A DNA stretch of 64,000 nucleotides, from positions 31,321,403 to 31,385,402 of the forward strand of contig CM036243.1 of assembly GCA_020698575.1 (NCBI GenBank), in the 5' to 3' direction. The DNA is from Bostrychus sinensis. Its lineage: Eukaryota > Chordata > Actinopteri > Gobiiformes > Eleotridae. Positions 10,191 to 20,544 of the stretch are shown here, in pieces; within the stretch, counting starts at the first letter, position 1; every line of letters begins with the position of its first letter. The notes under the pieces were generated by a model, which was not told the DNA's origin, did not search any database, and worked only from the letters and a program-made list of their open reading frames with translations. The position numbers and the translations under genes were made by a program.

Positions 10191-11206
10191 ATGGAATGTC
10201 ACCTCGCTGGGGGGAAGGAGCCTGAGCTTGTGTGGGAGGTTGAGCGTTACCAACTAGAGATAGTCGGGCTCACCTCCACGCACAGTTTGGGCTCTGGAAC
10301 CCAACTCCTTGAGAGGGGCTGGACTCTCTTCTACTCTGGCGTTGCCCGCAGTGAGAGGCGGCGGGCTGGTGTGGGCTTACTCATAGCTCCCCAGCTCAGT
10401 CGCCATGTGTTGGAGTTTTCCCCATTGAATGAGAGGGTCGCGTCCCTGCGCCTTCGGGTTGGGGACAGGTCTCTCACTGTTGTTTCGGCCTATGTGCCGA
10501 ACAGCAGTGTAGAGTACTCGGCCTTCTTGGGGTCCCTGGGAAGGGTGCTGGAAAGTGCTCCAACTGGGGACTCCGTCATTCTGCTGGGAGACTTCAACGC
10601 TCACGTGGGCAGCGACAGTGACACCTGGAGGGGCGTGATTGGGAGGAACGGCCTCCCTGATCTGAACCCGAGTGGTGTTTTGTTATTGGACTTCTGTGCT
10701 AGTCACGGATTGTCCATAACGAACACCATGTTCAAGCACAAGGGTGTCCATCAGTGCACGTGGCACCAGGACACCCTAGGCCGGAGGTCGATGATCGACT
10801 TTGTAGTCATGTCATCTGACCTTCGGCCGTGTGTCTTGGACACTCGGGTGAAGAGAGGGGCTGAGCTGTCAACTGATCACCACCTGGTGGTGAGTTGGAT
10901 CCACTGGCGGAGGAGGAGGCCGGACAGACTCGGCAGGCCCAAACGTATTGTGAGGGTCTGTTGGGAACGTCTGGCTGAGCCTCCTGTCAGAGGGGTCTTC
11001 AACTCCCACCTCCGGGAGAACTTCAACCAGATCTCGGGGGAGGTTGGAGACATTGAGTCCGAGTGGACCATGTTCTCCACCTCTATTGTCAATGCAGCCG
11101 TCAGGAGCTGTGGCCGTAAGGTCTCTGGTGCCTGTCGTGGCGGCAACCCCCGAAGCCGGTGGTGGACACCGGAAGTAAGGGATGCCGTCAGGCTGAAGAA
11201 GGAGTC
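10191..11206 (+). pseudogene. LINE AP-endonuclease domain
   Basis: It encodes an EEP-family endonuclease with readable landmarks: VVSAYVPNS, VILLGDFNAHVGSDSDTW (the GDFN motif) and the C-terminal STDHHLVV with the catalytic His. The natural frame enters from upstream (KLALGTWNVTSL near 10170) but is shifted by one base. The domain runs into RWWTPEVRDAVRLKKESW and then breaks at the deletion junction near 11206. Confidence 0.8.
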
Positions 11207-12661
11207 CTGGATGAGATTCGCCCTGAGTACCTCAAGTCTATGGATGTTGTGGGGCTGTCGTGGCTGACACGTCTCTGCAACATCGCGTGGTGGTCGGGGA
11301 CAGTGCCTCTGGACTGGCAGATCGGGGTGGTGGTCCCTCTTTTCAAGAAGGGGGACCGGAGGGTGTGTTCCAACTTCAGGGGGATCACACTTCTCAGCCT
11401 CCCCAGGAAAGTGTATTCCAGGGTACTGGAGAGGAGAATTCGGCCGATAGTCGAACCTCGGATTCAGGAGGAACAATGCGGTTTTCGTCCCGGTCGTAGA
11501 ACAGTGGACCAGCTCTACACCCTCTATCGGGTGCTCAAGGGTTCATGGGAGTTCGCCCAACCAGTCCACATGTGTTTTGTGGACCTGGAGAATGCGTTCG
11601 ACCGTGTCCCTCGTAGCGTCCTTTGGGGGGTGCTCTGGGAGTACGGGGTCCGGGGCCCTTTGCTAAGGGCTGTCCAGTCCTTGTATGACCGGAGCAAGAG
11701 TTTGGTTCGCATTGCCGGTTGTAAGTCGGACCTGTTTCCAGTGCATGTTGGACTCCGGCAGGGCTGCCCTTTGTCAACGGATCTGTTCATTATTTTTATG
11801 GACAGAATTTCTTGGTGCAGCCAGGGGCCAGAGGGTGTCAGGTTTGGGAACCACAGGATTTCATCTCTGCTTTTTGTGGATGATGTTGTCCTGTTGGCTT
11901 CCTCAAGCCAGGACCTTCAGTGTGCACTGGGGCGGTTTGCAGCCGAGTGTGAAGCGGCTGGGATGAGAATCAGCACCTCCAAGTCCAAGGCCATGGTTCT
12001 CGACCGGAAAAGGGTGGCTTGCCCTCTCCAGGTTGGAGGAGAGTTCCTGCCTCAAGTGGAGGAGTTTAAGTATCTCGGGGTCTTGTTCACGAGTGAGGGA
12101 AGGATGGAGCGTGAGATTGACAGGCGGATCGGTGCAGCGTCTGCAGTAATGCGGTCGTTGTATCGGTCTGTTGTGGTGAAGAAGGAGCTGAGTCGAAAGG
12201 CGAAGCTCTCGATTTACCGGTCGATCTACGTTCCTGCTCTCACCTATGGTCATGAGCTTTGGGTCATGACCGAAAGGACAAGATACCGGATACAAGCGGC
12301 CGAAATGAGTTTCCTCCGCAGGGTGGCTGGGCGCTCCCTTAGAGATAGGGTGAGGAGCTCTTTCACCCGGGAGGAGCTCGGAGTAGAGCCGCTGCTCCTC
12401 CACATCGAGAGGAGCCAGCTGAGGTGGCTCGGGCATCTGTTCTGGATGCCTCCTGGACGCCTCCCTGGGGAGGTGTTCCGGGCATGTCCCACCGGGAGGA
12501 GGCCCCGGGGAAGACCCAGGACACACTGGAGGGACTATGTCTCTCGGCTGGCCTGGGAACGCCTTGGGGTTCCTCCAGAGGAGCTGGAGGAAGTGTCCGA
12601 AGAGAGGGATGTCTGGGTGTCCCTGCTTAGACTGCTGCCTCCGCAACCCGGCCTGGGATAA
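11207..12661 (+). pseudogene. LINE reverse transcriptase domain
   Basis: The open frame starts at the deletion junction with DEIRPEYLKSMDVVGLSWL. It contains the usual RT blocks: PLFKKGDRRVCSNFRGITLL, EEQCGFRPGR, CFVDLENAFDRV, GLRQGCPLS and the catalytic box as FVDD (LLFVDDVVLL) where YADD/FADD is usual. The C-terminal region has WLGHLFWMPPGRLPGEVF and RRPRGRPRTHWRDYVSRLAW, then stops at a TAA beside the GATG tail. The block before the RT fingers is missing. Confidence 0.85.
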
Positions 12662-12689
12662 AGCGGAAGAAGATGGATAGATGGATGGA

Positions 12690-13123
12690 GAAAGCCAATT
12701 ATACATCTATTTTTTTTAGGCGACATTGTGAAATGTGGTTACATTCTAAGCCAATGAGAATGAGACCTGGGCACTTCTTTTAGTCCTATTATTTGTATTT
12801 AGGGAATTGTTAGGCTGGTGTCATTAGAAGTAAATATGTGGGACAACCAGTACAGTAAATAATAACAAAGTAAACATGGTGCCTCTAAGAGAGCATATAG
12901 GAAATACCATGGTCATGGTTAAGTAAGTCAGACCAAATCAGCTCTAATCTGTTCTAGTCCCAACAAACCTCTGCTCTGCACCTCTTTTACACACTTCACA
13001 AACTTTTCTGTCACTTTCTGCTTCCTCTTCTTTTCTGTCCACAGTAACCGTAACTCTAAAGCACCAGTCCACTCCTCTTTTGTCATAGTTGTGTTAAGTT
13101 TCGTTTTTGTCTTGTCCATTTTG
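12690..13123. other. Intergenic, no gene seen
   Basis: No exon or recognisable element. It lies between the LINE tail and a MITE. Confidence 0.4.
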
Positions 13124-13523
13124 CAGTGGTGGAGGAAGCAGTCTACTTTTTTTTTTTTTTTAAATAAGCACAAAAACATTCACCAAAGTAAAAGTATTTT
13201 CAAGTAAAACTATTAGCTATAAATAGCTGCTTACAAATCTACTTTTAAGTAGAAGTAAAAGTACAATGCACAAATTCAAGCTGAAATATGATAGTCTTAA
13301 TTTTGGAATGTAATAAAGAATGTTATATGTAATCTTGCAATTTGTTTATCATTTTTAAACAATCTATAAATGTAGCGGAGTAAAAGTGCAAATATTAGCT
13401 CCAAAAATCTACCTAAGTTGAAGTAAATGTATCTATCTCAAAAATCACTTAAGTAAAGGAGAAATATCTAAACTTTTCACTCAAGTACAGTAACACAGTA
13501 CTTTTAATCACCTTCCACCACTG
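13124..13523. mobile_element. hAT-like MITE of the CAGTGGTGGA type
   Basis: It starts CAGTGGTGGAGG and ends CCTTCCACCACTG, a good terminal inverted repeat. The interior is rich in 'agtaaaagtac', 'cacttaagtaaagg' and 'ctcaagtacagtaac' motifs, as in a very common fish MITE family. No matching target duplication is visible. A poly-T tract interrupts the left end. Confidence 0.65.
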
Positions 13524-14740
13524 TCCTGTCACTGTCTGTCACCAAGCAGCTGGGAATAGAAATGTTATTTTATGTACATCCTAATGTATGGATCTAAACT
13601 TTTCACCACACAGAGATCCTTCTAGATCTGACCTTGTCCACCCAAGCTTCTACGCAGAGACCGTGGTGTCTGTGCGGGGCGGAGGTTCTATCGGGATATG
13701 TGTGATTTCAGTTTTAAAGACTCAACAGTCCTATTGCCCCGGGCTTTCGCCTTTATTTTTTCTTCTCCACCTCACAATATACAGCCTACGCAGTCTCTGT
13801 TTCAGAACCGCCACTGGAATTTAGACACTACTAAGTGTCCTACACAGTATTAGCCCTATAATAAGAATACAGAGACCCAAACCACCCACAATACCCCCCC
13901 CCAAAAAATAAAATAAAAATCTGTCCCTGCCGGTTCATCAGGGTTCCAAACCCAGGAGGCTCCAAGCCTCAGGCTCCAAGCCTCTAACCACGGTCCAACC
14001 GTCTTGGTCTTATAGGGTATTTATGTTTCTTAGCAGTGACTACGTTCAATAGGTTCTCGTCAGATCCTATTCCAAGAGGTAATTTGATTAAGAATTAAAC
14101 AAAGCACCCTCAGAGTCCAACTCTGGCTGACAATAGACCTAGTCTATTGTCAGTCTTGACCGGACCTAGCGCCACCCTAGTCCAACTAGGGATTTGTCCG
14201 GCTAATTTTACTTTCCCTACATGTGTTAGTATGTGCTTTTGCAACCTTACGTGTGTAGAAACTCAAAATCAATTAACTAAATATAGATATATATTGTAAA
14301 ACAGTTTCTAAATTTACGAGACTGAGAATTACAGATTTCTGAGACAGTGACAACCCTAATCAAATCTAATTTAAGCTACGCAGAAATTTTATTAAAAAGG
14401 TTTTCTGCTTACCTTATTTTGTGGGTGCCCCGGTTGTCACTGACTCGATCACCAAACTCACCCTCAATGTGTCCAAAAGTCCTCTAGAAGAGACTTTCCA
14501 TCCCCATGTCGGGGGGGCTTTGTTTAAATGCGTACTAGATTTCTTGTTGTCTCATGACAACTTCCTTCTGTGTTTAAATTAAATCATAAATGAACTTCTA
14601 ATTGGTGTGTTAACCAGACTTGACTGTCTACTGTAGAGGTATTTTTTATCCTTCATATCCTTGATATAACGATTAAACCCCACTCTTTCACTTCTGTAAG
14701 AACATGACTGTGCAGTATTGGTTTCAGGATTTCATAGAGT
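13524..14740. other. Intergenic, no gene seen
   Basis: A short open stretch near 13588-13824 has no recognisable family motif or splice context. The remainder is anonymous. Confidence 0.4.
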
Positions 14741-14753
14741 AGTCAGAGGTCCT

Positions 14754-14931
14754 ACTGTTCAAAAGTTTCTTTTAGTCAGACAGGAGTGTTTGTTTACCTG
14801 CTTTACTATTTTCGGCTACTTCCTGTAGCCTTCGTCAGAAGCTTCACGTGATGTCGCTGTGACGTGTCTTGTAGGCTGCTTATGATGTTTTGTCAGACAG
14901 TAGGGAAAGCTTGCGCCCCCTACTGTCTGAC
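14754..14931 (-). repeat. Left inverted arm of the Penelope-like unit
   Basis: It is the near-perfect reverse complement of 15117-15296. Its inner end is itself a small hairpin (GTCAGACAGTAGGG ... CCCTACTGTCTGAC). Confidence 0.9.
14800..14842 (-). ncRNA. Hammerhead-ribozyme-like motif, left arm
   Basis: On the minus strand: stem I GCTT paired with AAGC, core CTGACGA, stem II GGCTAC with GTAGCC, then GAAA. Stem III has lost its second pair (A where the right copy has C). One extra A sits between the core and stem II. Probably a decayed copy. Confidence 0.4.
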
Positions 14932-15116
14932 CACTGTAAAAGGGAAAATCATGTCATGGACTGGAACAATGCCAGGGTCATCCGTGCTGAAAGCAACAAG
15001 TACCACCGCTGGATCAGGGAGGCCATTGAAATTAGGAAACGGGCACCAGGGACTATGAACCGGGACGAGGGAGCCCACACCTTATCCCACACCTGGGATG
15101 CGGTCCTGGAGAGGGT
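14932..15116 (+). pseudogene. GIY-YIG-type retroelement C-terminus remnant
   Basis: It is open in one frame from the left arm through the loop into the right arm. The recognisable block (VMDWNNARVIRAESN, WIREAIEIRKR, MNRDEGAHTLSHTWD) matches the tail that follows the GIY-YIG endonuclease in Penelope-like polyproteins. The reverse transcriptase and the GIY-YIG core are absent. Confidence 0.6.
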
Positions 15117-15296
15117 GTCAGACAGTAGGGGGCGCAAGCTTTCCCTACTGTCTGACAAAACATCATAAGCAGCCTACAAGACACGTCACAGCGACATCAC
15201 GTGACGCTTCTGACGAAGGCTACCGGAAGTAGCCGAAACTAGTAAAGCAGGTAAACAAACACTCCTGTCTGACTAAAAGAAACTTTTGAACAGTAG
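15117..15296 (+). repeat. Right inverted arm of the Penelope-like unit
   Basis: It is the reverse complement of 14752-14931 with only scattered differences, and it includes the better-preserved hammerhead-like motif. Confidence 0.9.
15206..15248 (+). ncRNA. Hammerhead-ribozyme-like motif, right arm
   Basis: Reading 5' to 3': GCTT (stem I), CTGACGA (matches the CUGANGA core), one unpaired A, GGCTAC-CGGAA-GTAGCC (stem II with loop), GAAA, a two-pair stem III (AC-TA-GT), A as the cleavage-site H17, and AAGC closing stem I. Very short stem III is typical of the hammerheads reported in Penelope-like elements. The extra A after the core is the one departure and could weaken activity. Confidence 0.55.
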
Positions 15297-15344
15297 TTTA
15301 CTTAAGAAGACAGTATGAATTTCCACAAACGAGTCAGAGGTCCT

Positions 15345-15690
15345 GATTGGTCCTGGAGAGCAGCAAACAAGTTTTACTGGTTAAGATTACTGTACCATGG
15401 GAGGATGCCATGCAAGAGGCTTTTGTACAAAAAAGGGCACAGTACACAGAGATAGCCACACAACACTGAGCACAACGATCTATCCGGTTAAGTTTGGATG
15501 CCGTGGTTTCATTATTTTCCAATAATGTATAAAAATATGGTTAAACTCATTAAATAATCCATTTGTTAGTGGATCTGTGAGTGAAGACTGGAACTTAGCT
15601 GGCCTAATGTGTGCTCCTGTCCCGACCCATGTATCCCCCTGATCCCTGCTTGCTTATATTTGTAAATATGAGGAACCATTACAAAAACAA
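15345..15690. other. Intergenic, no gene seen
   Basis: Anonymous sequence between the Penelope-like unit and a dispersed repeat. Confidence 0.4.
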
Positions 15691-15691
15691 T

Positions 15692-15873
15692 TATAGATTT
15701 TAACTGTCCTGGACACAGTTATTGCATAGGTTGTCTGTCCTGGGATTTGTCTGTCCTGGGATTGGATCCTTTTTTTTTTAACCAGTGCTATTTTTTCCCC
15801 CCTCTGAGGATATGGGGTGTTTGCCTGTTTGTCTCCTTCTGTAAATCACTTGAGGCAATTGCTGTTGTGATGT
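15692..15873 (+). repeat. Interspersed teleost repeat fragment
   Basis: Same family as 305-480, with shared 'tgtcctggacacagtta' and a closing 'cttgaggcaattgctgttg' block. Confidence 0.5.
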
Positions 15874-16054
15874 TAGAGCTGAAATGTCAATCAGTATCCA
15901 ATCTACAGTTACAGATGTATTTCTAGTTTATTCCTTCAATGGAAGGAAAAGTGCTCTGGGTGAGTTTGCACTTTGACCATCCAACTATGGAAATAATCCA
16001 GCTGAAAGACCTTATTTTAAAAAACTAATTTAGAGATCATTATCAAGGAATACA

Positions 16055-16420
16055 ACAGATTAATCGTGTTCTCGTCTCATTGGGAGTACTTTTAGGACAC
16101 GTATGCCCTCAGCGTAATCGCAGGCGGTGCCACTTTGGGACAGGTTACTAAGCAGTATTTAACAGCAAGTTCCTGGCGGCACTCACTCTTGGCACTGCCG
16201 AACTGTAAGCGTAATTTATCAAGAACAGAAGCTATGGCCAGTACCAGTGACAGGTATTATTATTATTATTATTATTATTATTGTTGTTGTTGTTGTTATT
16301 GTTATTATGATGATTATTATGTGTGTAGAAGTAGTAGTTGATAAATAAAAAACATTTTAAATTATTTTTTAATCAAACTATTTTTTTTTTCTCAAACAAA
16401 TGTACACTTTGTTTTTCTTT
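16055..16420 (+). repeat. Third, partial copy (C) of the deaminase 5' flank
   Basis: It matches 1170-1558 and 35375-35765, including the ATT run (here interrupted by GTT). It lacks the deaminase exons and runs into unrelated sequence after about 16420. Confidence 0.8.
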
Positions 16421-16734
16421 TATTTATTAATAAAAAATGTAGTTTTGACACAGACCTGTCGATGCTGTACATTTTCTGGAAGAGGACGTCTCCCTGCTGC
16501 TGTTAAAGATGGGGCCCCTGGTGTTGGGTCTTAGTCACTGTCCCCACCAGAGGTAAAGCCTCAAAGCAATAACAGTTGTGACATAGGCCTATATACATTA
16601 AAATGTCATATTCTTTTTTTTTTTTAAATAAACTTTATTAAAAAATATTAAACATTAATTACACATTTACAAATAAATAATCAAGGTCAGACCACGCAAT
16701 TAAAATTCTACATTCTACATTAAATGTCCTATTC

Positions 16735-17054
16735 CAGCCTTTCCCAAAGTCAATGCATCGCGCCCCCCTTAAAAAGTCAGGCAGTCCTGCGTGGACCCCC
16801 AACAATGAAACTTCACTATATTCCAAAGTCTATCATGTTTTTACCCATACATTTCAATAAAAACATTACAAAAGTCAGACTTTTGGCTAAAAATAGCTTA
16901 ATAAAGTGACACTTTTAAATAAATACACTGTAATTAATTTTAAACTCAGTTTATTTTTATGTACTTAATGTAGACTTCTAAACCTCTAGCGGCCCTCTTG
17001 CAGTGTTTTTGCAATGCACCATGGGCCACTGGACCTCACTTTGGGGAACCACTG
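16735..17054. mobile_element. hAT-like MITE, duplicated copy
   Basis: Same ends as 597-839 but about 77 bases longer inside, so the copy A element has probably suffered an internal deletion. Confidence 0.6.
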
Positions 17055-17186
17055 TCCTGTTCCTTTTTTTGGGATATGGTGTGTAGCTAATTCACAGCAC
17101 AAATTGGATGCAAATCATCTGCAGAAATACATAAATTCAGATGGGTGTAACTCTGGGTGACTGTGCTGTTTGACTTAAGTGCTCTT

Positions 17187-17191
<5 letters not shown>

Positions 17192-17220
<29 letters not shown>

Positions 17221-17247
17221 TCCTTTATTTAACCAGGTAAAAAAAAA
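17192..17247 (-). mobile_element. Short poly(A)-type retro-insertion
   Basis: A poly-T tract followed by 'tttatttaaccaggtaa' is present here but absent at the matching point of unit A (about 981). It is flanked by aactt on both sides (17187-17191 and 17248-17252). It is a minus-strand retroposed fragment inserted after the duplication. Confidence 0.6.
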
Positions 17248-17401
17248 AACTTGACACGCGAATAAATGTTTCTGGTAAGATACACCCCTCTAATAGCCTA
17301 ACCAGGATGTGAGCTATAAATAATCTAGGTCATTTAAAAAAAAATATTAAATTCTTTAAATATAAATATATATAAATATTCTTAAATACAGATCTACTAT
17401 C

Positions 17402-19146
17402 AACTAGAAATTGCAATGGCAGAAGCCATTGCGAGTGTTTGCGTAAGCTGAAAAATTGATGGCATAAAATAGCATAAATTGCAAAATCGTTAAAAAGCAG
17501 AATTATTTAGCAGAAGCAGAAAGAGCAGAATGACCAAAAATGGCAGAATTTGCAGAAGGAAAGGCAGAAATAATGAATTTGCATTAGGAAAAGCAGAAAA
17601 TTTGAAATTGCAGAAAGATGGCATAAAATGGCACAAAATGCAAAAACTGTAAAAGGCAGAATTAAAAGGCAGAAGCAGAATAAGCAGAAAAAGCTTAAAA
17701 AAGCAGAAAAAGTTTAAAAAGCAAAAGGGAAGGGCGGAAGGGCAGAATGGGGCAGAATGGCATAATATGGCAGGTGGCACAATAGAATTGAATAGAGGGA
17801 ACATGGTCTGAAATTGCACAAATCACTAAAATGCAGGTTGTACCAAAAAATGTATAAAAAGTAAAATGATAGACAATAAATGGCAAAAGAACCATTAGAA
17901 ATGAATGGGGCAGAAAAGTGGCATAAAATGACACAAAATGCAAAAACTATAAAAGGCAGAATTAGAAGGCAGAAGCAGAATAAGCAGAAAAAGCTTAAAA
18001 AAGCAAAAAAAAGTTTAAAAAGCAAAAGGGAAGGGCAGAAAGGCAGAATGGGGCAGAATGGCATAATATGGCAGGTGGCACAATAGAATTGAATAAAGGG
18101 AACATGGCCTGAAATTGCACAAATCACTAAAATGCAGGTTGTACCAAAAAATGTATAAAAAGTAAAATGATAGACAATAAATGGCAAAAGAACCATTAGA
18201 AATGAATGGGGCAGAAAAGTGGCATAAAATGACACAAAATGCAAAAACTATAAAAGGCAGAATTAGAAGGCAGAAGCAGAATAAGCAGAAAAAGCTTAAA
18301 AAAGCAAAAAAAAGTTTAAAAAGCAAAAGGGAAGGGCAGAAAGGCAGAATGGGGCAGAATGGCATAATATGGCAGGTGGCACAATAGAATTGAATAAAGG
18401 GAACATGGCCTGAAATTGCACAAATCACTAAAATGCTGGTTGTACCAAAAAATGTATAAAAAGTATAAGGATATACAATAAATGGCAAAAGTCCCATTAG
18501 AAATGAATGGGGCAGAAAAGTGGCATAAAATGGCACAAAATGCAAAAACTGTAAAAGGCAGAATTAAAAGGCAGAAGCAGAATAAGCAGAAAAAGCTTAA
18601 AAAAGCAGAAAATGTTTAAAAAGTAAAAGGCAAGGGCAGAAAGGCATAATGGGGCAGAATGGCATAATATGGCAGGTGGCACAATAGAACTGAATAGAGG
18701 GAACATGGCCTGAAATTGCACAAATAACTAAAATGCTGGTTGTACCAAAAAATTTATAAAAAGTATAAGGATAGACAATAAATGGCAAAAGTCCCATTAG
18801 AAATGAATGGGGCAGAAAAATGGCATAAAATAGCACAAACCACAAACACTTTAAATGGCTGAACTGCTGCTTAAATGAAGCAAAACCATTGGCAGAATGA
18901 GCACAATGAGCATAAAGGCCATAAGTGGCAGAAAAATGTGCAAAAAACACGAATTTGTACAAGCCCCATTATAAGTCAATGGGAAAAATATGGCATAAAA
19001 TGGCATTTTGCACAAAAACCGTAAGTGGCAGAACTGCCAAAAGTAATAGCATAATTCTCCCAATGACCACAAACATTATATGTAAAAATGGCAAAAATTG
19101 GTTAATGCTACGCAAACACTCAATAATAATAAAGAACTTAAAAAAC
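17402..19146 (+). repeat. Module 1: ~300-bp satellite, type 1 head and half tail
   Basis: Head at 17402-17450. The interior is a roughly 300-bp tandem unit: the anchor 'atggcaaaag' recurs near 17880, 18181, 18481 and 18781. The unit is built of short 'gcagaa', 'ggcataaaatggc' and 'gcaaaa' words. The module closes with a half tail ('tgctacgcaaacact' and an AATAATAATAAAG stretch) at about 19105-19140. Long minus-strand open frames are by-products of the repeat. Confidence 0.85.
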
Positions 19147-19599
19147 AACTAGAAATTGCAATGGCAGAAGCCATTGCGAGTGTTTGCGTAAGCTAAAAAA
19201 ATTATGGCATAAAATAGCATAAATTGCAAAATCGTTAAAAAGCAGAATTATTTAGCAGAAACAGAAAGAGCAGAATGACCAAAAACTGCAGTTTTTGCAG
19301 AAGGAAAGGCAGAAATAATGAATTTGCATAAGAAAAAGCAGAAAATTTGAATTTGCAGAAAGATGGCATAAAATGGCACAATTTGCTAAATCGTTAAAAA
19401 GCTGAATTATTTAGCAGAAGCAGAAAGAGCAGAATGACCAAAAACGGCAGAATTTGCAGAAGGAAAGGCAGAAATAATGAATTTGCATTAGGAAAAGCAG
19501 AAAATTTGAATTTGCAGAAAGATGGCATAAAATAACCCTAACCCTAACCCTAACTGTTGAAGAGTTGAAACGCGCCGAAAAACTGGAAAAAAATATAAT
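19147..19599 (+). repeat. Module 2: short type 1 module with telomere-like stretch
   Basis: Type 1 head at 19147-19194. It is followed by two shorter 'gcagaa' units and then 'taaccctaaccctaac'-type sequence at 19533-19554 (three CCCTAA units). The end block 'gttgaaacgcgccgaaaaac' resembles 34838-34870. Confidence 0.75.
19533..19554 (+). repeat. Interstitial telomeric repeat, (CCCTAA)3
   Basis: Three consecutive vertebrate-type CCCTAA hexamers inside the satellite block. They are too short to infer a chromosome end or fusion. Confidence 0.7.
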
Positions 19600-20114
19600 A
19601 ACTAGAATCTCTGCAATGGCTGAAGCCATTGCAAGTGGTTGCATTGGCTGAAAAAATAGTTGAAGTAGTTGTAGTAGTCGCAAAAGTAGTTGAAGTAGTA
19701 GTTTAGATGTTGTAGTCGAATGAGTTGTAAAGAAGTTGTAGTTGAAGTATTGGTAAAGAAGTTGAAGTAGAAAGAGTTTTAAATAAGTTGTACTTGGAAA
19801 GAATTTGTAGCTGTAGTAGTAGTAGTAGTCATAGTACTAGTAATACAGTAAGAGTAGAAAAGAAGTTGGAGTAGAAGTAGTTGTAAAGAAGTTGTAGTAC
19901 CAGTAGTAATCGTCAATAAGTTGTTGTGGCACTAGTCAATAAATTGTAGTAGTAACGGTAGTAGTTGTACAGAAGTTGAAGTAGTAGTAGCAGTTGTAAA
20001 GTAGTAGGAGCACAATATGACCACAAGTAGTACTGTAGTAGCAGCAGCAACAGGAATAGTAGTAGTAGTTGTAGTAATAGCAAAGTTGTAGTAGTACTAT
20101 TAGTAAAGATGTAC

Positions 20115-20151
<37 letters not shown>

Positions 20152-20544
20152 GGTAAAGAAGTTGTAGTAGCTGTAATACATAGGTTGCAGTAATAGTAGT
20201 AGTAATGAAGTAGTAGTAGCAGTATTAAATAAGTTGCAGTAGTAGTAAAGAAGTACTCGTAGTAGTAGTAGTAGTAAAGAAGTTGAAGTAGGAAGAGTTG
20301 TAAAGAAGTTGTAGTAGAAGTAGTTGTAAAGAAGTTTTAGTACCACTCGTAGTAGTAAATAATTTCTTGAAGCAGTAGTAAAGAAATTGTAGTAGTAGCA
20401 GTTGTACAGAAGTCGAAGTACTAGTAGCACTTCTAAAGTAATAGTAGCACAGTAATAGCATGACTAGTACACTAGTAGTGGTACAGTAGGACTTGTACAG
20501 TAGGAGTTGCACAGTAGGAGTTGTTGGAGTACTAGTAATAGTAG
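19600..20544 (+). repeat. Module 3 start: type 2 head and GTAGTA-type array
   Basis: Head at 19600 with 'gcaagtggttgcattggctg'. The interior is an imperfect array of 'gtagtagttgtaaagaagtt'-like words with no fixed period. The layout is repeated at 25277-26696. Confidence 0.8.

Larger units (their letters stand above)
9930..12689 (+). mobile_element. Rex3/RTE-type LINE, internally deleted
   Basis: This is a non-LTR retrotransposon with an AP-type endonuclease and then a reverse transcriptase. It ends in the 3' tail 'gatggatagatggatggag'. GATG-type tails and this domain order are those of teleost Rex3 in the RTE clade. The 5' limit is approximate. A 1-base loss near 10210 (TWNVTSL followed by a shift) and a deletion of roughly 140 codons between the endonuclease and reverse transcriptase make it inactive. 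Confidence 0.85.
14754..15331 (+). mobile_element. Penelope-like fold-back fragment with 13-bp target duplication
   Basis: Two inverted arms of about 180 bases surround a 185-base loop with a protein remnant. The loop reads NHVMDWNNARVIRAESN and RWIREAIEIRK ... MNRDEGAHTLSHTWD, which I recognise as the C-terminal end of GIY-YIG-bearing Penelope-like retroelements. Perfect 13-bp direct repeats agtcagaggtcct at 14741-14753 and 15332-15344 flank the whole unit. Inverted terminal repeats are known for Penelope elements. Both arms carry a hammerhead-like motif. Confidence 0.7.
16552..17401 (+). repeat. Duplication unit B, left part
   Basis: It matches 425-1128 of unit A, with a longer MITE copy (16735-17054) and one retro-insertion (17192-17247). 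It ends at 'tactatcaact', exactly where the satellite block starts. The duplication resumes at 35333. Confidence 0.85.

Noticed and set aside
17714..18545. Overlapping 176-codon minus-strand frames rich in Phe and Leu as membrane proteins
   Set aside because: They follow the 300-bp satellite period exactly, and the same peptide is repeated with each unit.
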